Positions 1-8,129 of a stretch of DNA of 64,000 bases are shown here, piece by piece. This DNA comes from Curtobacterium sp. VKM Ac-1376 (GTDB lineage: Bacteria > Actinomycetota > Actinomycetes > Actinomycetales > Microbacteriaceae): the NCBI RefSeq assembly GCF_015351025.1, contig NZ_JADKRV010000010.1:62001-126000 (forward strand). Reading direction: 5' to 3'. The notes beneath the pieces are model-generated. The model was not told the origin of the DNA. It made no database searches and saw only the letters and a program-made list of their open reading frames with translations. Both the position numbers and the translations under genes were made by a program. Every line of letters starts with the position of its first letter. Position 1 is the first letter of the stretch.

Positions 1-870
1 CCTGCACGACAGCACCTGCCCGAACCGGACGGTTGCCGGCTGCGGGTCAGGGTGATCGCCCAGGTCGGAGACGAGCTCGAGTGCGGACCGGGACATGCTG
101 GTGGCCTGCTCCGGTGCTTGGTTCCCCGCAGCTGCGAGGAGCGCGGCGAGGACGGTGTCGTGCAACAGCCCGTCCGTGTGCACGCGCTCCGCCTCCGTCG
201 CCACCTGCCGTTGGTGGTTCTCGAACAGCCGTTGCGCGTCGTGCTCCGCGGCGTCGGCCCTGTCCGCCCGCACCCGGACGATCCTCACCCCCGCGATCAG
301 GCCTGCCGCGAGCAGGGCGAGCGCGATGACCCTGACGACGCTGTGGCTGGCCGGGGACTGTTCGGCGAAGACGCAAGCGAGAGCAGCGTTGAGCCCTGCG
401 CAGATCACGGCGGCGCGTGCTGGGCTCGCCTCGGCCACCGCCGTGCAGCTGAAGGCGGTCAGGGACAGTCCGACGAGCCATGGAGTGGACCCGGTCGGCA
501 GGGGATCGTGGAGTGCGAACGGTTCCAGGACGAGGAGTCCGACGAAGGCGGCGACCGGTACCCACAGTCCTGCTCGCGCGGGTCGTCCGCGCCGGAGCAG
601 CGCGAGCGGGAGCGCTGTGACCATCGCCCCCGCCAGGCACAGTGACACGACCGGCAGCGGAGCCATGCCCGTCGGGTGGCCCGCGGCGAAGGCCGGCAGT
701 GAGAGCACGACCAGCGACGCGGTGACGACGGCCAGCATCGCCACCATGGCGCGCTCGGCTCCGAGGCGCAACGACACCAGGCCGAGGGACGTCGCGACCC
801 GCGCGGTCGCAGGCTCGGGTCGAACAGCGCCCTGCCGGGCCTGGACCGAGATGCCCGTCGGTGATGTCAC
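1..870 (-). CDS. Sensor histidine kinase, 5' part only (cut by window edge)
   Basis: Reading left from a GTG at 870, the frame stays open to base 1, giving 290 residues and no stop. Five or six hydrophobic segments (about 41-60, 70-92, 104-120, 150-168, 180-198) are followed by a charged helix and the motif LHDTVLAALL around His237. That is the phospho-acceptor box of LiaS/NarL-type (HisKA_3-like) membrane kinases. The ATP-binding domain would lie beyond the edge. The gene follows the RsbW-like ATPase at 958-1482 on the same strand with an 87 bp gap. The partner response regulator is not in view. Kinase identity rests on topology and the H-box only. Confidence 0.72.
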   Translation of the reverse strand, partial: MTSPTGISVQARQGAVRPEPATARVATSLGLVSLRLGAERAMVAMLAVVTASLVVLSLPAFAAGHPTGMAPLPVVSLCLAGAMVTALPLALLRRGRPARAGLWVPVAAFVGLLVLEPFALHDPLPTGSTPWLVGLSLTAFSCTAVAEASPARAAVICAGLNAALACVFAEQSPASHSVVRVIALALLAAGLIAGVRIVRVRADRADAAEHDAQRLFENHQRQVATEAERVHTDGLLHDTVLAALLAAAGNQAPEQATSMSRSALELVSDLGDHPDPQPATVRFGQVLSCR

Positions 871-957
871 CGTCCGAACGCTACGGCGAACTGCGCCGAC
901 GGGACACGCCCCAGAACGGGCGGACCACTCGCCGCTCGTCGGCGCTCGTCGGCGCGC

Positions 958-1482
958 TCAGGCCGGTGCGGGTCCCGGCTCGTCTCCGCCTCGGCTGTCG
1001 GCGACGTGGTGGTCGCGCTGGAGCGCCGCGGGGAGGCGCATCACGAGGCGCCACTTGTTCCCGTGGGAGTCCCGCTCGTAGGAGAAGTCGTCCATGAGGA
1101 GTTCGATCATCGCGATCCCCCGCCCGGACTCCGCCATCTCCTCCGGGTCCGGCATGACCGCACGGAACGGCACGTGCACCTCGGCACTGCTGTCGCTGAG
1201 CACCGCCTCCAGGGACGTGGACGTCCGTCGCAGCGTCAACTCGCAGAGCAGCCGCTCGTCTCCCTCGGCGTGGTCGATGACGTTCCCGGCGAGCTCGACC
1301 ATCGCGGTCTCGAACCGGATCCTCTCCCCGTCGCCCAGATCGGCGTTGAGGTGCCAGAGATCGTCGATCGACTCGTGCACCTCGTCGACGTCGTTCGGTG
1401 GCACCCGCAGGAGCACCGTGCGCTCCCAGGCGGGCCCGTGGATCCCGGAGATGTCGCCCGCGCCGTCAGTCTGCATGCGCAC
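958..1482 (-). CDS. RsbW-like ATP-binding protein (anti-sigma factor/serine kinase fold)
   Basis: This 174-residue protein carries a GHKL ATPase domain: an N-box (ETAMVELAGNVIDHA) in the middle and a G1-type motif (ESGRGIAMIELLMDDF) in the C-terminal third. Small stand-alone proteins of this kind (HATPase_c_2 family) include RsbW and SpoIIAB anti-sigma kinases of the general stress response. No sigma factor or anti-anti-sigma partner is adjacent, so the target is unknown. The downstream gene on the same strand is a membrane sensor kinase. The start at 1482 could equally be the ATG two codons later. Confidence 0.75.
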   Translation of the reverse strand: MRMQTDGAGDISGIHGPAWERTVLLRVPPNDVDEVHESIDDLWHLNADLGDGERIRFETAMVELAGNVIDHAEGDERLLCELTLRRTSTSLEAVLSDSSAEVHVPFRAVMPDPEEMAESGRGIAMIELLMDDFSYERDSHGNKWRLVMRLPAALQRDHHVADSRGGDEPGPAPA

Positions 1483-1556
1483 ATCCTCGCACCCGCCATC
1501 GGTCGTCGGCCGGAACCGCGACCACCGGGCAGTGTCGTCCGTGGCAAGGTCGACCC

Positions 1557-2414
1557 GTGCAGAACTCCACCACCGTCGTCATCGCCGGCTGCGGCGACCT
1601 CGGGACCGAGACCGGCCTCCGCTTCGCCGAGCAGGGCCACCGGGTGCTCGGCCTCCGCCGACGGGCCGAACTGGTCCCCTCCCCGATCACCGGCCGCAGC
1701 GTCGACCTCCGCCGCGAGGTCCCCGAGGTCCCCGCCGACACGAGCGTCGTCGTCGTGGCCTTCGCCGCCGGCAGCCGTGACGTCGACGAGTACCGCGCCA
1801 CCTACGTCGACGGCCTGCGCAACGTGCTCGACGGCATCGCCGCCTCGGCCGCCGATCCGCGCCTGCTCGTGGTGTCCTCGACCGCGGTCCACGACGTCGC
1901 CGACGGCAGCGAGGTCACCGAGGACACCCCGGCGCACGGTGCGACCCCGACCGCCGAGGTCCTGGTCGAGGCCGAGGTCCTGCTGCGCGAGCGGGCACCG
2001 GGCGCTGTGCTGCTCCGGCTGTCGGGCGTCTACGGCCCCGGCCGCGAGCGACTCATCGACCAGGTCCGGTCCGGCTCCGCACGACTGGCACCCGGCACCT
2101 CACCGCACACGAACCGCATCCACCGCGACGACGCCGCCGCCGCGCTCGTGCACCTGGCGTCCCTGCCCGACCCGGCACCGCTCTACCTCGGCACGGACGA
2201 CGAGCCGAGCCGGCTCGACGACGTGCTGCGGTTCCTGGCGGACGAGCTCGGCGTTCCCCATCCGGTGACGGGTGAGGGCGACGCGCGGCAGGCCGGTGGC
2301 GACAAACGCCTGTCCAACGCGCTGCTGCGGTCGACGGGGTGGACCCCGCAGTACCCGACGTTCCGCGAGGGCTACCGCGCCGTGCTGTCCGGCGAGGGCA
2401 CGCGCCACCCCTGA
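1557..2414 (+). CDS. NAD(P)-dependent epimerase/SDR-family protein (YeeZ-like)
   Basis: Residues 11-20 hold the glycine-rich nucleotide-binding turn GCGDLGTETG of an extended Rossmann fold. LVVSSTAVHD and LRLSGVYGPGR further on match the epimerase/dehydratase fold, and the 285-residue length fits. The canonical YxxxK pair is not evident, as in YeeZ-like members, so the catalytic activity is uncertain. GTG 1557 is chosen because the fold starts there and a weak -10-like CAAGGT lies six bases upstream. The gene is convergent with the sugar porter and ends at a shared hairpin. Confidence 0.78.
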   Translation: MQNSTTVVIAGCGDLGTETGLRFAEQGHRVLGLRRRAELVPSPITGRSVDLRREVPEVPADTSVVVVAFAAGSRDVDEYRATYVDGLRNVLDGIAASAADPRLLVVSSTAVHDVADGSEVTEDTPAHGATPTAEVLVEAEVLLRERAPGAVLLRLSGVYGPGRERLIDQVRSGSARLAPGTSPHTNRIHRDDAAAALVHLASLPDPAPLYLGTDDEPSRLDDVLRFLADELGVPHPVTGEGDARQAGGDKRLSNALLRSTGWTPQYPTFREGYRAVLSGEGTRHP

Positions 2415-2440
2415 CGCACGCCCGGACGGTGCTGCTGACG

Positions 2441-2480
2441 GCCGGGAGGCGCGTGACGGTGCCGCCACGCGCCTCCCGGC
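2441..2480. terminator. Bidirectional terminator hairpin
   Basis: A perfect 15 bp inverted repeat (arms 2441-2455 and 2466-2480, 10 nt loop) sits between two convergent genes. A further ctgacg/cgtcag pair with one bulged base extends the stem into the stop codon at 2484. There is no T-tract, as is usual in very G+C-rich actinobacteria. Confidence 0.7.
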
Positions 2481-2483
2481 CCG

Positions 2484-3977
2484 TCAGGCGGTCCGGTCGA
2501 CCGCGCGGTCCTCGTGACCGCGCCGGTGCGGCAGGAACGTCCCGTCCCGCAGGGACTGCTCGATCTGCTCGAGGGACTTGCCCTTCGTCTCCGGCACCCG
2601 CAGGAACACCAGGACCCAACCGAGCACGTTGAGCCCCGCGTAGAGCAGCATCGTGCCGCCGAGGCCGATCCACCCGGTCAGGGTCAGCGCGGTCGAGGTC
2701 ACGAGCAGGTTGGCGCCCCACAGCACCATGGCGTGCAGGCTCGTCGCGGCAGCGCGGATCCGCAGCGGGTACATCTCGGAGCCGACGAGCCACCCGACGA
2801 CCTGGATCCCACCGGCCTGGAAGAACATGAACGCCAGGATCAGGACGATCGTGACCACCGGCGACGGCTTGCCGCCCTGCACGAAGAAGAGCGCACCGAA
2901 GAGCCCGATGCTGACCGCGGCACCCGGCAGCATCACGAGGGTGAGCCGTCTGCGCCCGATCCGGTCGACCAACCGAGACCCGACGAAGGTCATCACCAGG
3001 TAGACGACGCCGACACCGACGTTCGCCCACAGGGAGTAGACGTGCGGGAACCCGGCGTCGGTCAGGATCGTGGGCGTGTAGTAGATCATCATCTCGAGCC
3101 CGGTCAGCTGCGTGAACGCGGCGACGATGAGCCCCGCGACCAGGGCGGGCCGGACCCACGGTTTCCGCAGCTGGGACCACTGCCCGGAACCGGCGTCCGG
3201 CTCGGCCTCGTCGAGCTTCCGGATGTCGTCGAGCTCGTCCTCGGCGGTGCGGTGGTCCGGCCGCAGCCAGCGCAGCACCCGGCGGGCGGGACCGATGCGG
3301 TCCTGTGAGACGAACCAGCGCGGGCTCTCCGGCAGCCGCAGCATCCCGAGCAGCAGCACGATGGCGGGTGCGGCCGCGACGCCGATCATGAAGCGCCAGG
3401 ACAGCACACCGTTCAGGGTGACCCCGACGATCGCGGCGGACAGGATGCCGACGCCGATCGCACAGTTGAACACGGTGACCAGGCTGCCGCGGCGGGGTCC
3501 GGGTGCGATCTCGGCGATGTAGGTCGGGATCGTCTGGGTCGACCCGCCGACGGCCAGGCCGAGGAACAGGCGGCTGAGGATGAGGAACACCGGACTCGGG
3601 GACACCGCGGCGAACAGCACGCCCAGGCCGAAGACCGCGGCGATGACCAGGATGGTGCGCCGCCGGCCGATCCGTGCCGAGATCGGCCCGGTGAAGAACG
3701 CCCCGAGGATCGCGCCGACCAGGATCGACGCGGTGATGAACTCCTTGACGCTGGAGCCGATCGAGAACTCCTTGCCGATCTCGATGAGCGTGCCCGAGAT
3801 GACGCCGGTGTCGTAGCCGTAGAGCAGTCCGCCGAGTGCGGCGACGAACGCCACCCGGGTGACGTGCCGCTTGGTCGTGCGGGCGGTCTCGGCCGGCCCG
3901 GTGTCGTCGGGGATCGCCCGGGGCACGCCGGGGACGTTCTCGTGCTCGTCCTCGTGCTCGTCGGTGGTGGTCGTCAT
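2484..3977 (-). CDS. MFS sugar porter (sugar:H+ symporter family)
   Basis: This 497-residue, 12-span transporter shows sugar-porter signatures: GYDTGVISG in the first membrane segment, RIGRRRT in the loop after segment 2, PESPRW after segment 6, RIGRRR again in the second half, and PETKGKSLEQIE at the C-terminus. It should sit in the cytoplasmic membrane and import a hexose, pentose or polyol with protons; the exact sugar cannot be read from the sequence. ATG 3977 is preferred over the in-frame upstream start because GGAGAGGA lies just before it. The soluble N-terminus is rich in Asp, Glu and His. Confidence 0.88.
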   Translation of the reverse strand: MTTTTDEHEDEHENVPGVPRAIPDDTGPAETARTTKRHVTRVAFVAALGGLLYGYDTGVISGTLIEIGKEFSIGSSVKEFITASILVGAILGAFFTGPISARIGRRRTILVIAAVFGLGVLFAAVSPSPVFLILSRLFLGLAVGGSTQTIPTYIAEIAPGPRRGSLVTVFNCAIGVGILSAAIVGVTLNGVLSWRFMIGVAAAPAIVLLLGMLRLPESPRWFVSQDRIGPARRVLRWLRPDHRTAEDELDDIRKLDEAEPDAGSGQWSQLRKPWVRPALVAGLIVAAFTQLTGLEMMIYYTPTILTDAGFPHVYSLWANVGVGVVYLVMTFVGSRLVDRIGRRRLTLVMLPGAAVSIGLFGALFFVQGGKPSPVVTIVLILAFMFFQAGGIQVVGWLVGSEMYPLRIRAAATSLHAMVLWGANLLVTSTALTLTGWIGLGGTMLLYAGLNVLGWVLVFLRVPETKGKSLEQIEQSLRDGTFLPHRRGHEDRAVDRTA

Positions 3978-4061
3978 CGCGTCCTCTCCGTGCCGGGCGC
4001 ACCCCGGACCGGGCGTCACGGTAGACGGCGGCAGACGAACGGCCGTTGAGGAAGGCGAGGC

Positions 4062-5066
4062 TCAGTGGTGCCGGTGGTCCTGGATGGTGATGCGCGGCCC
4101 GAACGCCGGCTTCCGGAACCCCGAGCCGCCGATCAACCGCACGACCCGCTCCCGGTGCCCGCGCCACGGCTCCAGCAGCTCGAGCATCCCGTCGTCGTCA
4201 ACGGGAGCACCGGTCAGCGCCCACCCGACGAGCGCCGGCACGTGGAAGTCCCCCACGCTCGGTGCGTCCGGGTCGCCGTGGGAGCGCTGCGCGGTCTCGG
4301 CGGCGGTCCACCGGCCGACCCCGGGGATCGACTGCAGCTTCGCGGACACCTCGGCTCCCCCACGCCCGTGCGCAAGGGTCCGTTCGAGCGCCGGCGCCAG
4401 CTTCACGGCACGCATCACGGTGGCGGAGCGACCGGGCTCGATGCCGGCGCGGTGCCACTCCCAGCTCGGGATCCTCGCCCACGTCGCGGCGTCGGGCGGG
4501 ACCATCATCCCCGCGGGTGCGGGCCCGGGTGCCGGGGTCCCGTGCCGGCGGAGCAGGTACCGCCACGCGCCCCACGCCTGCCGCGAGGTCACCTTCTGCT
4601 CCATGATCGCGGGCACGAGCATCGCGACGACGGTGTTCGTGCGGAGCAGCCGGAGCCCGGGCTGCCGGTGCCGGGCGGCCGCCAGGAACTCGTGGCCGGA
4701 GACGTCGAACGCCGACCAGTCGTCGCCGCGGCCGAGCAGATCGGGTGCGTGCTCGACCGCCCACGACGCACCACTCCCCCACGCCGAGACCACGATCGCG
4801 TCGCCGGCCCGCCGGATCGCGACGGTGGCAGGACCCGTGGGTGTGCGCAACGCGAGCCACACGACGCCGTCGACCACCCGGTAGGCGGGGTCGCCGGAGC
4901 CGCGCTGCAGGGGCCGCAGGGTCGACGCGACGTCCACCGCGCCTCCAGGCCGGTACACCGTGTCGACGCGAGCCGCGTCCTCGGACGCACCCGCAGCAGC
5001 AGACGCGCCAGTGGGCGTCGGGGCGGAAGCGAGCGGGGGCACACCGGGATGGTAATGCGGAACCAC
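4062..5066 (-). CDS. DNA-3-methyladenine glycosylase family (AlkA-like)
   Basis: The 334-residue protein carries the helix-hairpin-helix GPD signature: LQSIPGVGRWTAAET followed about 20 residues later by VGDFHVP, whose Asp is the expected catalytic residue. Upstream, VPAIMEQKVTSRQA matches the core of AlkA/HhH-GPD glycosylases that remove alkylated bases from DNA. No Ada or methyltransferase domain is attached. The first 30 residues are low-complexity Ala/Ser/Thr, so the true start may be internal. The gene diverges from pfkA with about 60 bp between starts. Confidence 0.85.
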   Translation of the reverse strand: MVPHYHPGVPPLASAPTPTGASAAAGASEDAARVDTVYRPGGAVDVASTLRPLQRGSGDPAYRVVDGVVWLALRTPTGPATVAIRRAGDAIVVSAWGSGASWAVEHAPDLLGRGDDWSAFDVSGHEFLAAARHRQPGLRLLRTNTVVAMLVPAIMEQKVTSRQAWGAWRYLLRRHGTPAPGPAPAGMMVPPDAATWARIPSWEWHRAGIEPGRSATVMRAVKLAPALERTLAHGRGGAEVSAKLQSIPGVGRWTAAETAQRSHGDPDAPSVGDFHVPALVGWALTGAPVDDDGMLELLEPWRGHRERVVRLIGGSGFRKPAFGPRITIQDHRHH

Positions 5067-5127
5067 CGTCAGTCATGATGGGCACAGTCCCCCGCACAGT
5101 CCCCACCACCCGACGACGGAGCTCCCC

Positions 5128-6156
5128 ATGCGCATCGGCATCCTCACCTCCGGAGGCGACTGCCCCGGCCTGAACGCGGTCATCCGCGCGATCGTCCTCA
5201 AGGGCATCGCCATCTACGGACACGACTTCGTCGGCTTCCGCGACGGGTGGCGTGGCGTCGTCGACGGCGACATCGTCCCGCTCGGCCGCAAGGACATCCA
5301 GGGGATCGCGAAGCAGGGCGGCACGATCCTCGGCACCAGCCGCACCAACCCGTTCGAGGGGCCGAACGGCGGCGCCGAGGCCATCGAGCGGATGCTCGAG
5401 AAGCACGGCATCGACGCCATCGTCGCGATCGGCGGCGAGGGCACCCTGGCCGCCGCGAAGCGCCTGACCGACGCCGGCCTGAAGATCGTGGGCGTGCCGA
5501 AGACGGTCGACAACGACCTCGGCGCGACGGACTACACGTTCGGGTTCGACACCGCAGTCGCGATCGCGACCGAGGCGATGGACCGCCTCCGCACCACCGG
5601 CGAGTCGCACTCGCGCTGCATGGTCGCCGAGGTGATGGGCAGGCACGTGGGCTGGATCGCCCTGCACTCGGGGATGGCAGCGGGCGCGCACGCGATCCTC
5701 ATCCCGGAGCAGAAGACGAGCATGGAGCAGATCGCGAAGTGGGTGCGCGCCGCCTACGACCGCGGTCGCGCGCCGCTCGTGGTGGTGGCCGAGGGCTTCG
5801 TGCCGGACCACGAGGACACCGCACACACCGAGCGCGGACTCGACGCCTTCGGGCGCCCGCGCCTGGGTGGCATCGGCGAGCGCCTCGCGCCGCTGATCGA
5901 GGAGATGACGGGCATCGAGACCCGTGCGACGACCCTCGGGCACATCCAGCGGGGTGGCACACCGACCGCGTACGACCGGGTGCTGTCGACGCGGCTCGGG
6001 CTGGCGGCCATCGACGCGGTGGTCGAGGAGCGCTGGGGTCGGATGGTCGCGCTGAAGGGCACGGACATCGTGCACGTCTCGTTCGACGAGGCGCTGGGCG
6101 CGCTGAAGACGGTGCCACAGGCGCGCTTCGACGAGGCCGCGATCATGTTCGGGTGA
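5128..6156 (+). CDS. pfkA: 6-phosphofructokinase, actinobacterial group III
   Basis: This cytoplasmic enzyme phosphorylates fructose 6-phosphate to the 1,6-bisphosphate in glycolysis. The 342-residue length and motifs LTSGGDCPGLNAVIR (residues 7-21), GGEGT (102-106), PKTVDND (124-130) and MGRHVGW define the family. The donor is informative: Gly105 is typical of ATP enzymes whereas Lys125 is typical of pyrophosphate enzymes. This mixed pair is known from actinobacterial ATP-dependent PFKs such as those of Streptomyces. A purine-rich CGGAG precedes the ATG. Confidence 0.95.
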   Translation: MRIGILTSGGDCPGLNAVIRAIVLKGIAIYGHDFVGFRDGWRGVVDGDIVPLGRKDIQGIAKQGGTILGTSRTNPFEGPNGGAEAIERMLEKHGIDAIVAIGGEGTLAAAKRLTDAGLKIVGVPKTVDNDLGATDYTFGFDTAVAIATEAMDRLRTTGESHSRCMVAEVMGRHVGWIALHSGMAAGAHAILIPEQKTSMEQIAKWVRAAYDRGRAPLVVVAEGFVPDHEDTAHTERGLDAFGRPRLGGIGERLAPLIEEMTGIETRATTLGHIQRGGTPTAYDRVLSTRLGLAAIDAVVEERWGRMVALKGTDIVHVSFDEALGALKTVPQARFDEAAIMFG

Positions 6157-6197
6157 TCGGGCTGGCGGGACTGGGCGGCGCGGGGCGGCTGGCTGTT

Positions 6198-6257
6198 TCG
6201 GGCGCACCTGGTCGAATCGGGCGTACCTGGTCGGTTCTTCTGACCCGGTACGCCCGA
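6198..6257. repeat. Triple intergenic repeat: two direct copies and one inverted copy
   Basis: TCGGGCGCACCTGGTCG (6198-6214) and TCGGGCGTACCTGGTCG (6217-6233) differ at one base and lie 19 bp apart. GGTACGCCCGA (6247-6257) is the exact inverted match of the start of the second copy, so 6217-6227 and 6247-6257 can form an 11 bp stem. The element lies between pfkA and the AcuI-like gene. It may be a terminator for pfkA or a regulator-binding array. Confidence 0.5.
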
Positions 6258-6377
6258 ACCCACCAGGCATCGCACGCGTTCTGGGAAAGAACGGGCAGGC
6301 CGCCGGGCGCGACCGGCTCGGTGATGACGCGCCAGCGGCATGCCGGGCGCGCCGACCGAGCCTGCGAGGGAGGGGGG

Positions 6378-6383
6378 TAGCGT
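6378..6383 (+). promoter_or_regulatory. -10 box of a leaderless promoter
   Basis: TAGCGT ends seven bases before the GTG at 6391, the spacing expected when transcription begins at the start codon. No convincing -35 box is visible. Confidence 0.45.
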
Positions 6384-6390
6384 CCGGCGT

Positions 6391-7365
6391 GTGACCCGCG
6401 CCGTCCTCGTCTCCAGTTCCGCCCCGCCCACCGTCACCGACGTCGACCTGCCGGATCCGGCCGAGGGCGAAGCCCTCGTCGACGTCACGTACTCGAGCGT
6501 CAACTACAAGGACGGCCTCGCGCTCGCCCGGAACCCCGGGGTCGCCCGGCTCGACCCGCTCGTGCCGGGCATCGACGTCGTCGGCACCGTCTCGGGTCTC
6601 GGCCCGGGGGTGCACGACGTCGCGATCGGTGACCGCGTCGTGCTGAACGGCGCCGGCCTGGGCGAGACCCGCCACGGTGGATGGGCGACCCAGGCGGTCG
6701 TGCCGTCGGGGTCGCTCGTGGTCCTGCCCGAGGCGATCGACGACTCGTTCGCGGCCGCCATCGGCACCGCGGGGTTCACGGCGATGCTCAGCGTCCTGGC
6801 GCTCGAGCGCTTCGTCACGCCCGACGCCGGTCCGGTGCTGGTCACGGGTGCCTCCGGGGGCGTCGGCACGGTGGCGATCGCGCTGCTCGCGGCCCGCGGC
6901 TACCGGGTGACGGCGTCGACGGGTCGGACGGCCAACGCTGACTCGCTCCGGCGTCTCGGTGCCCGCGACGTCGTCGACCGCGGTGCCCTGGCCGAGCTGG
7001 GTCGTCCGATGCAGCGGGCCACCTGGGCCGGTGCCGTGGACAGCGTCGGCGGTGCCACCCTGGCGAACGCGCTGTCGTCCACGCGCTGGGGAGGAGCGGT
7101 GACGGCCTGCGGGCTGGCGCAAGACTCAGCGCTGCCGACGACCGTCCTGCCGTTCATCCTGCGCTCGGTGTCCCTGCTCGGCATCAACTCGGTCGACGCC
7201 CCGGTGGAGCTCCGCCGTCGGGCGTGGGACCGGCTGGCGACCGACCTGGACGCGGCCCTGCTCGCGGACGTCACCCGGACCGTGCCACCCGAGCAGGCCA
7301 TCGCGATCGGGGCCGAGGTGGTGGCGGGGCGCGTGCACGGCCGGACGGTGGTCGCGATCAGGTGA
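6391..7365 (+). CDS. AcuI/YhdH-type quinone oxidoreductase (MDR family)
   Basis: A 324-residue zinc-independent medium-chain reductase. YSSVNYKDGLALARNPG at the N-terminus and VTGASGGVGTVAIALL in the Rossmann domain are typical of the YhdH/AcuI group, which reduces acrylyl-CoA or related enones with NADPH. LCGINSVD-like wording in the C-terminal half (LLGINSVD) is also characteristic. Substrate assignment is by family only. GTG 6391 is chosen over an upstream in-frame ATG because it opens the conserved domain and has a -10 box at leaderless spacing. Confidence 0.85.
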   Translation: MTRAVLVSSSAPPTVTDVDLPDPAEGEALVDVTYSSVNYKDGLALARNPGVARLDPLVPGIDVVGTVSGLGPGVHDVAIGDRVVLNGAGLGETRHGGWATQAVVPSGSLVVLPEAIDDSFAAAIGTAGFTAMLSVLALERFVTPDAGPVLVTGASGGVGTVAIALLAARGYRVTASTGRTANADSLRRLGARDVVDRGALAELGRPMQRATWAGAVDSVGGATLANALSSTRWGGAVTACGLAQDSALPTTVLPFILRSVSLLGINSVDAPVELRRRAWDRLATDLDAALLADVTRTVPPEQAIAIGAEVVAGRVHGRTVVAIR

Positions 7366-7419
7366 GCGTGCTGGCCAAGACTGCGTCTTCATTTCCCAAC
7401 CGTTTGCATATTGGCACGT

Positions 7420-7425
7420 TAGGAT
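7420..7425 (+). promoter_or_regulatory. Probable -10 box for the GntR operon
   Basis: TAGGAT lies in a locally A+T-rich 93 bp gap before the GntR gene; the -35 is weak. A strong GAGGAG ribosome site at 7449-7454 precedes ATG 7459, so this transcript would have a leader, unlike many neighbours. Confidence 0.4.
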
Positions 7426-7458
7426 TTCGAGTGTCGATTTCGTCCACGAGGAGATGAC

Positions 7459-8127
7459 ATGCCGGTCCCCAAGTCCACGGTGGAGAGCTCGCCCCGCAAG
7501 CTCCTGCGCGACGTCGTCTACGAGAAGATGCTCGCGGCGCTCCGCGACGGCACGCTCCAGCACGGCGAGCGCCTGAACGACGACGAGCTGGTGCAGTGGC
7601 TCGGTGTCAGTCGCACCCCCATCCGCGAGGCCATCGCGAAGCTCGTCGACATCGGCCTGGTCGAGATGGAGGCGAACCGGTACACCCGCGTCGCGACCCC
7701 GACCTTCGACGACTGGGTCACCGCGACCCGTGCGACCGCCGGGTTCTTCGAGCTCAGCCTGCGCTGGGGCGTCCCCGAGTACAGCGACGAGGACGTCGAG
7801 GCCCTCTCCGCCCTGCTCGACAAGGCGGACCGGATGCGGAAGGTCCGGGACTACGGCTTCAGCGGTGCCCTGACCGGCATCATCGAGTTCGCGGTCGAGC
7901 ACTCCGGCAACCCCCTGGTGCAGCACGCCGCGGTCGGGGCGATGGAACGCGTGCGCTTCACGCTCAACCCGACGCCGGCGTTCGAGCAGTACGGGTCCGA
8001 GGCGTTCTTCTCCATCCTGCGCGAGGCCCTGACCGACCGCGACGGCGAAGCGGCCGCCGAGGCCGGACGGGCCCTCACCCGCAACTTCGAGCAGCACATC
8101 GAGGCGGTCCGCGCCGACCGCGGCTGA
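7459..8127 (+). CDS. GntR-family transcriptional regulator
   Basis: Residues 13-75 form a winged helix of the GntR type: YEKMLAALRDGTLQHGERL, then ELVQWLGVSRTPIREAI, the classic recognition-helix wording. The remaining 150 residues are an all-helical, FCD-like effector module containing FAVEHSGNPL and MERVRF. Total length is 222 residues. Its effector is unknown. Two bases after its stop begins a second protein made of two similar modules, and an ABC ATPase overlaps that one, so all three are probably one operon. Ribosome site GAGGAG supports the start. Confidence 0.88.
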   Translation: MPVPKSTVESSPRKLLRDVVYEKMLAALRDGTLQHGERLNDDELVQWLGVSRTPIREAIAKLVDIGLVEMEANRYTRVATPTFDDWVTATRATAGFFELSLRWGVPEYSDEDVEALSALLDKADRMRKVRDYGFSGALTGIIEFAVEHSGNPLVQHAAVGAMERVRFTLNPTPAFEQYGSEAFFSILREALTDRDGEAAAEAGRALTRNFEQHIEAVRADRG

Positions 8128-8129
8128 CC

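Noticed and set aside
4198-7122. A 974-codon open frame on the minus strand across pfkA and the AcuI-like gene
   Set aside because: Composition is Arg/Ala/Gly/His-rich without domains, and it lies antisense to two clear genes.
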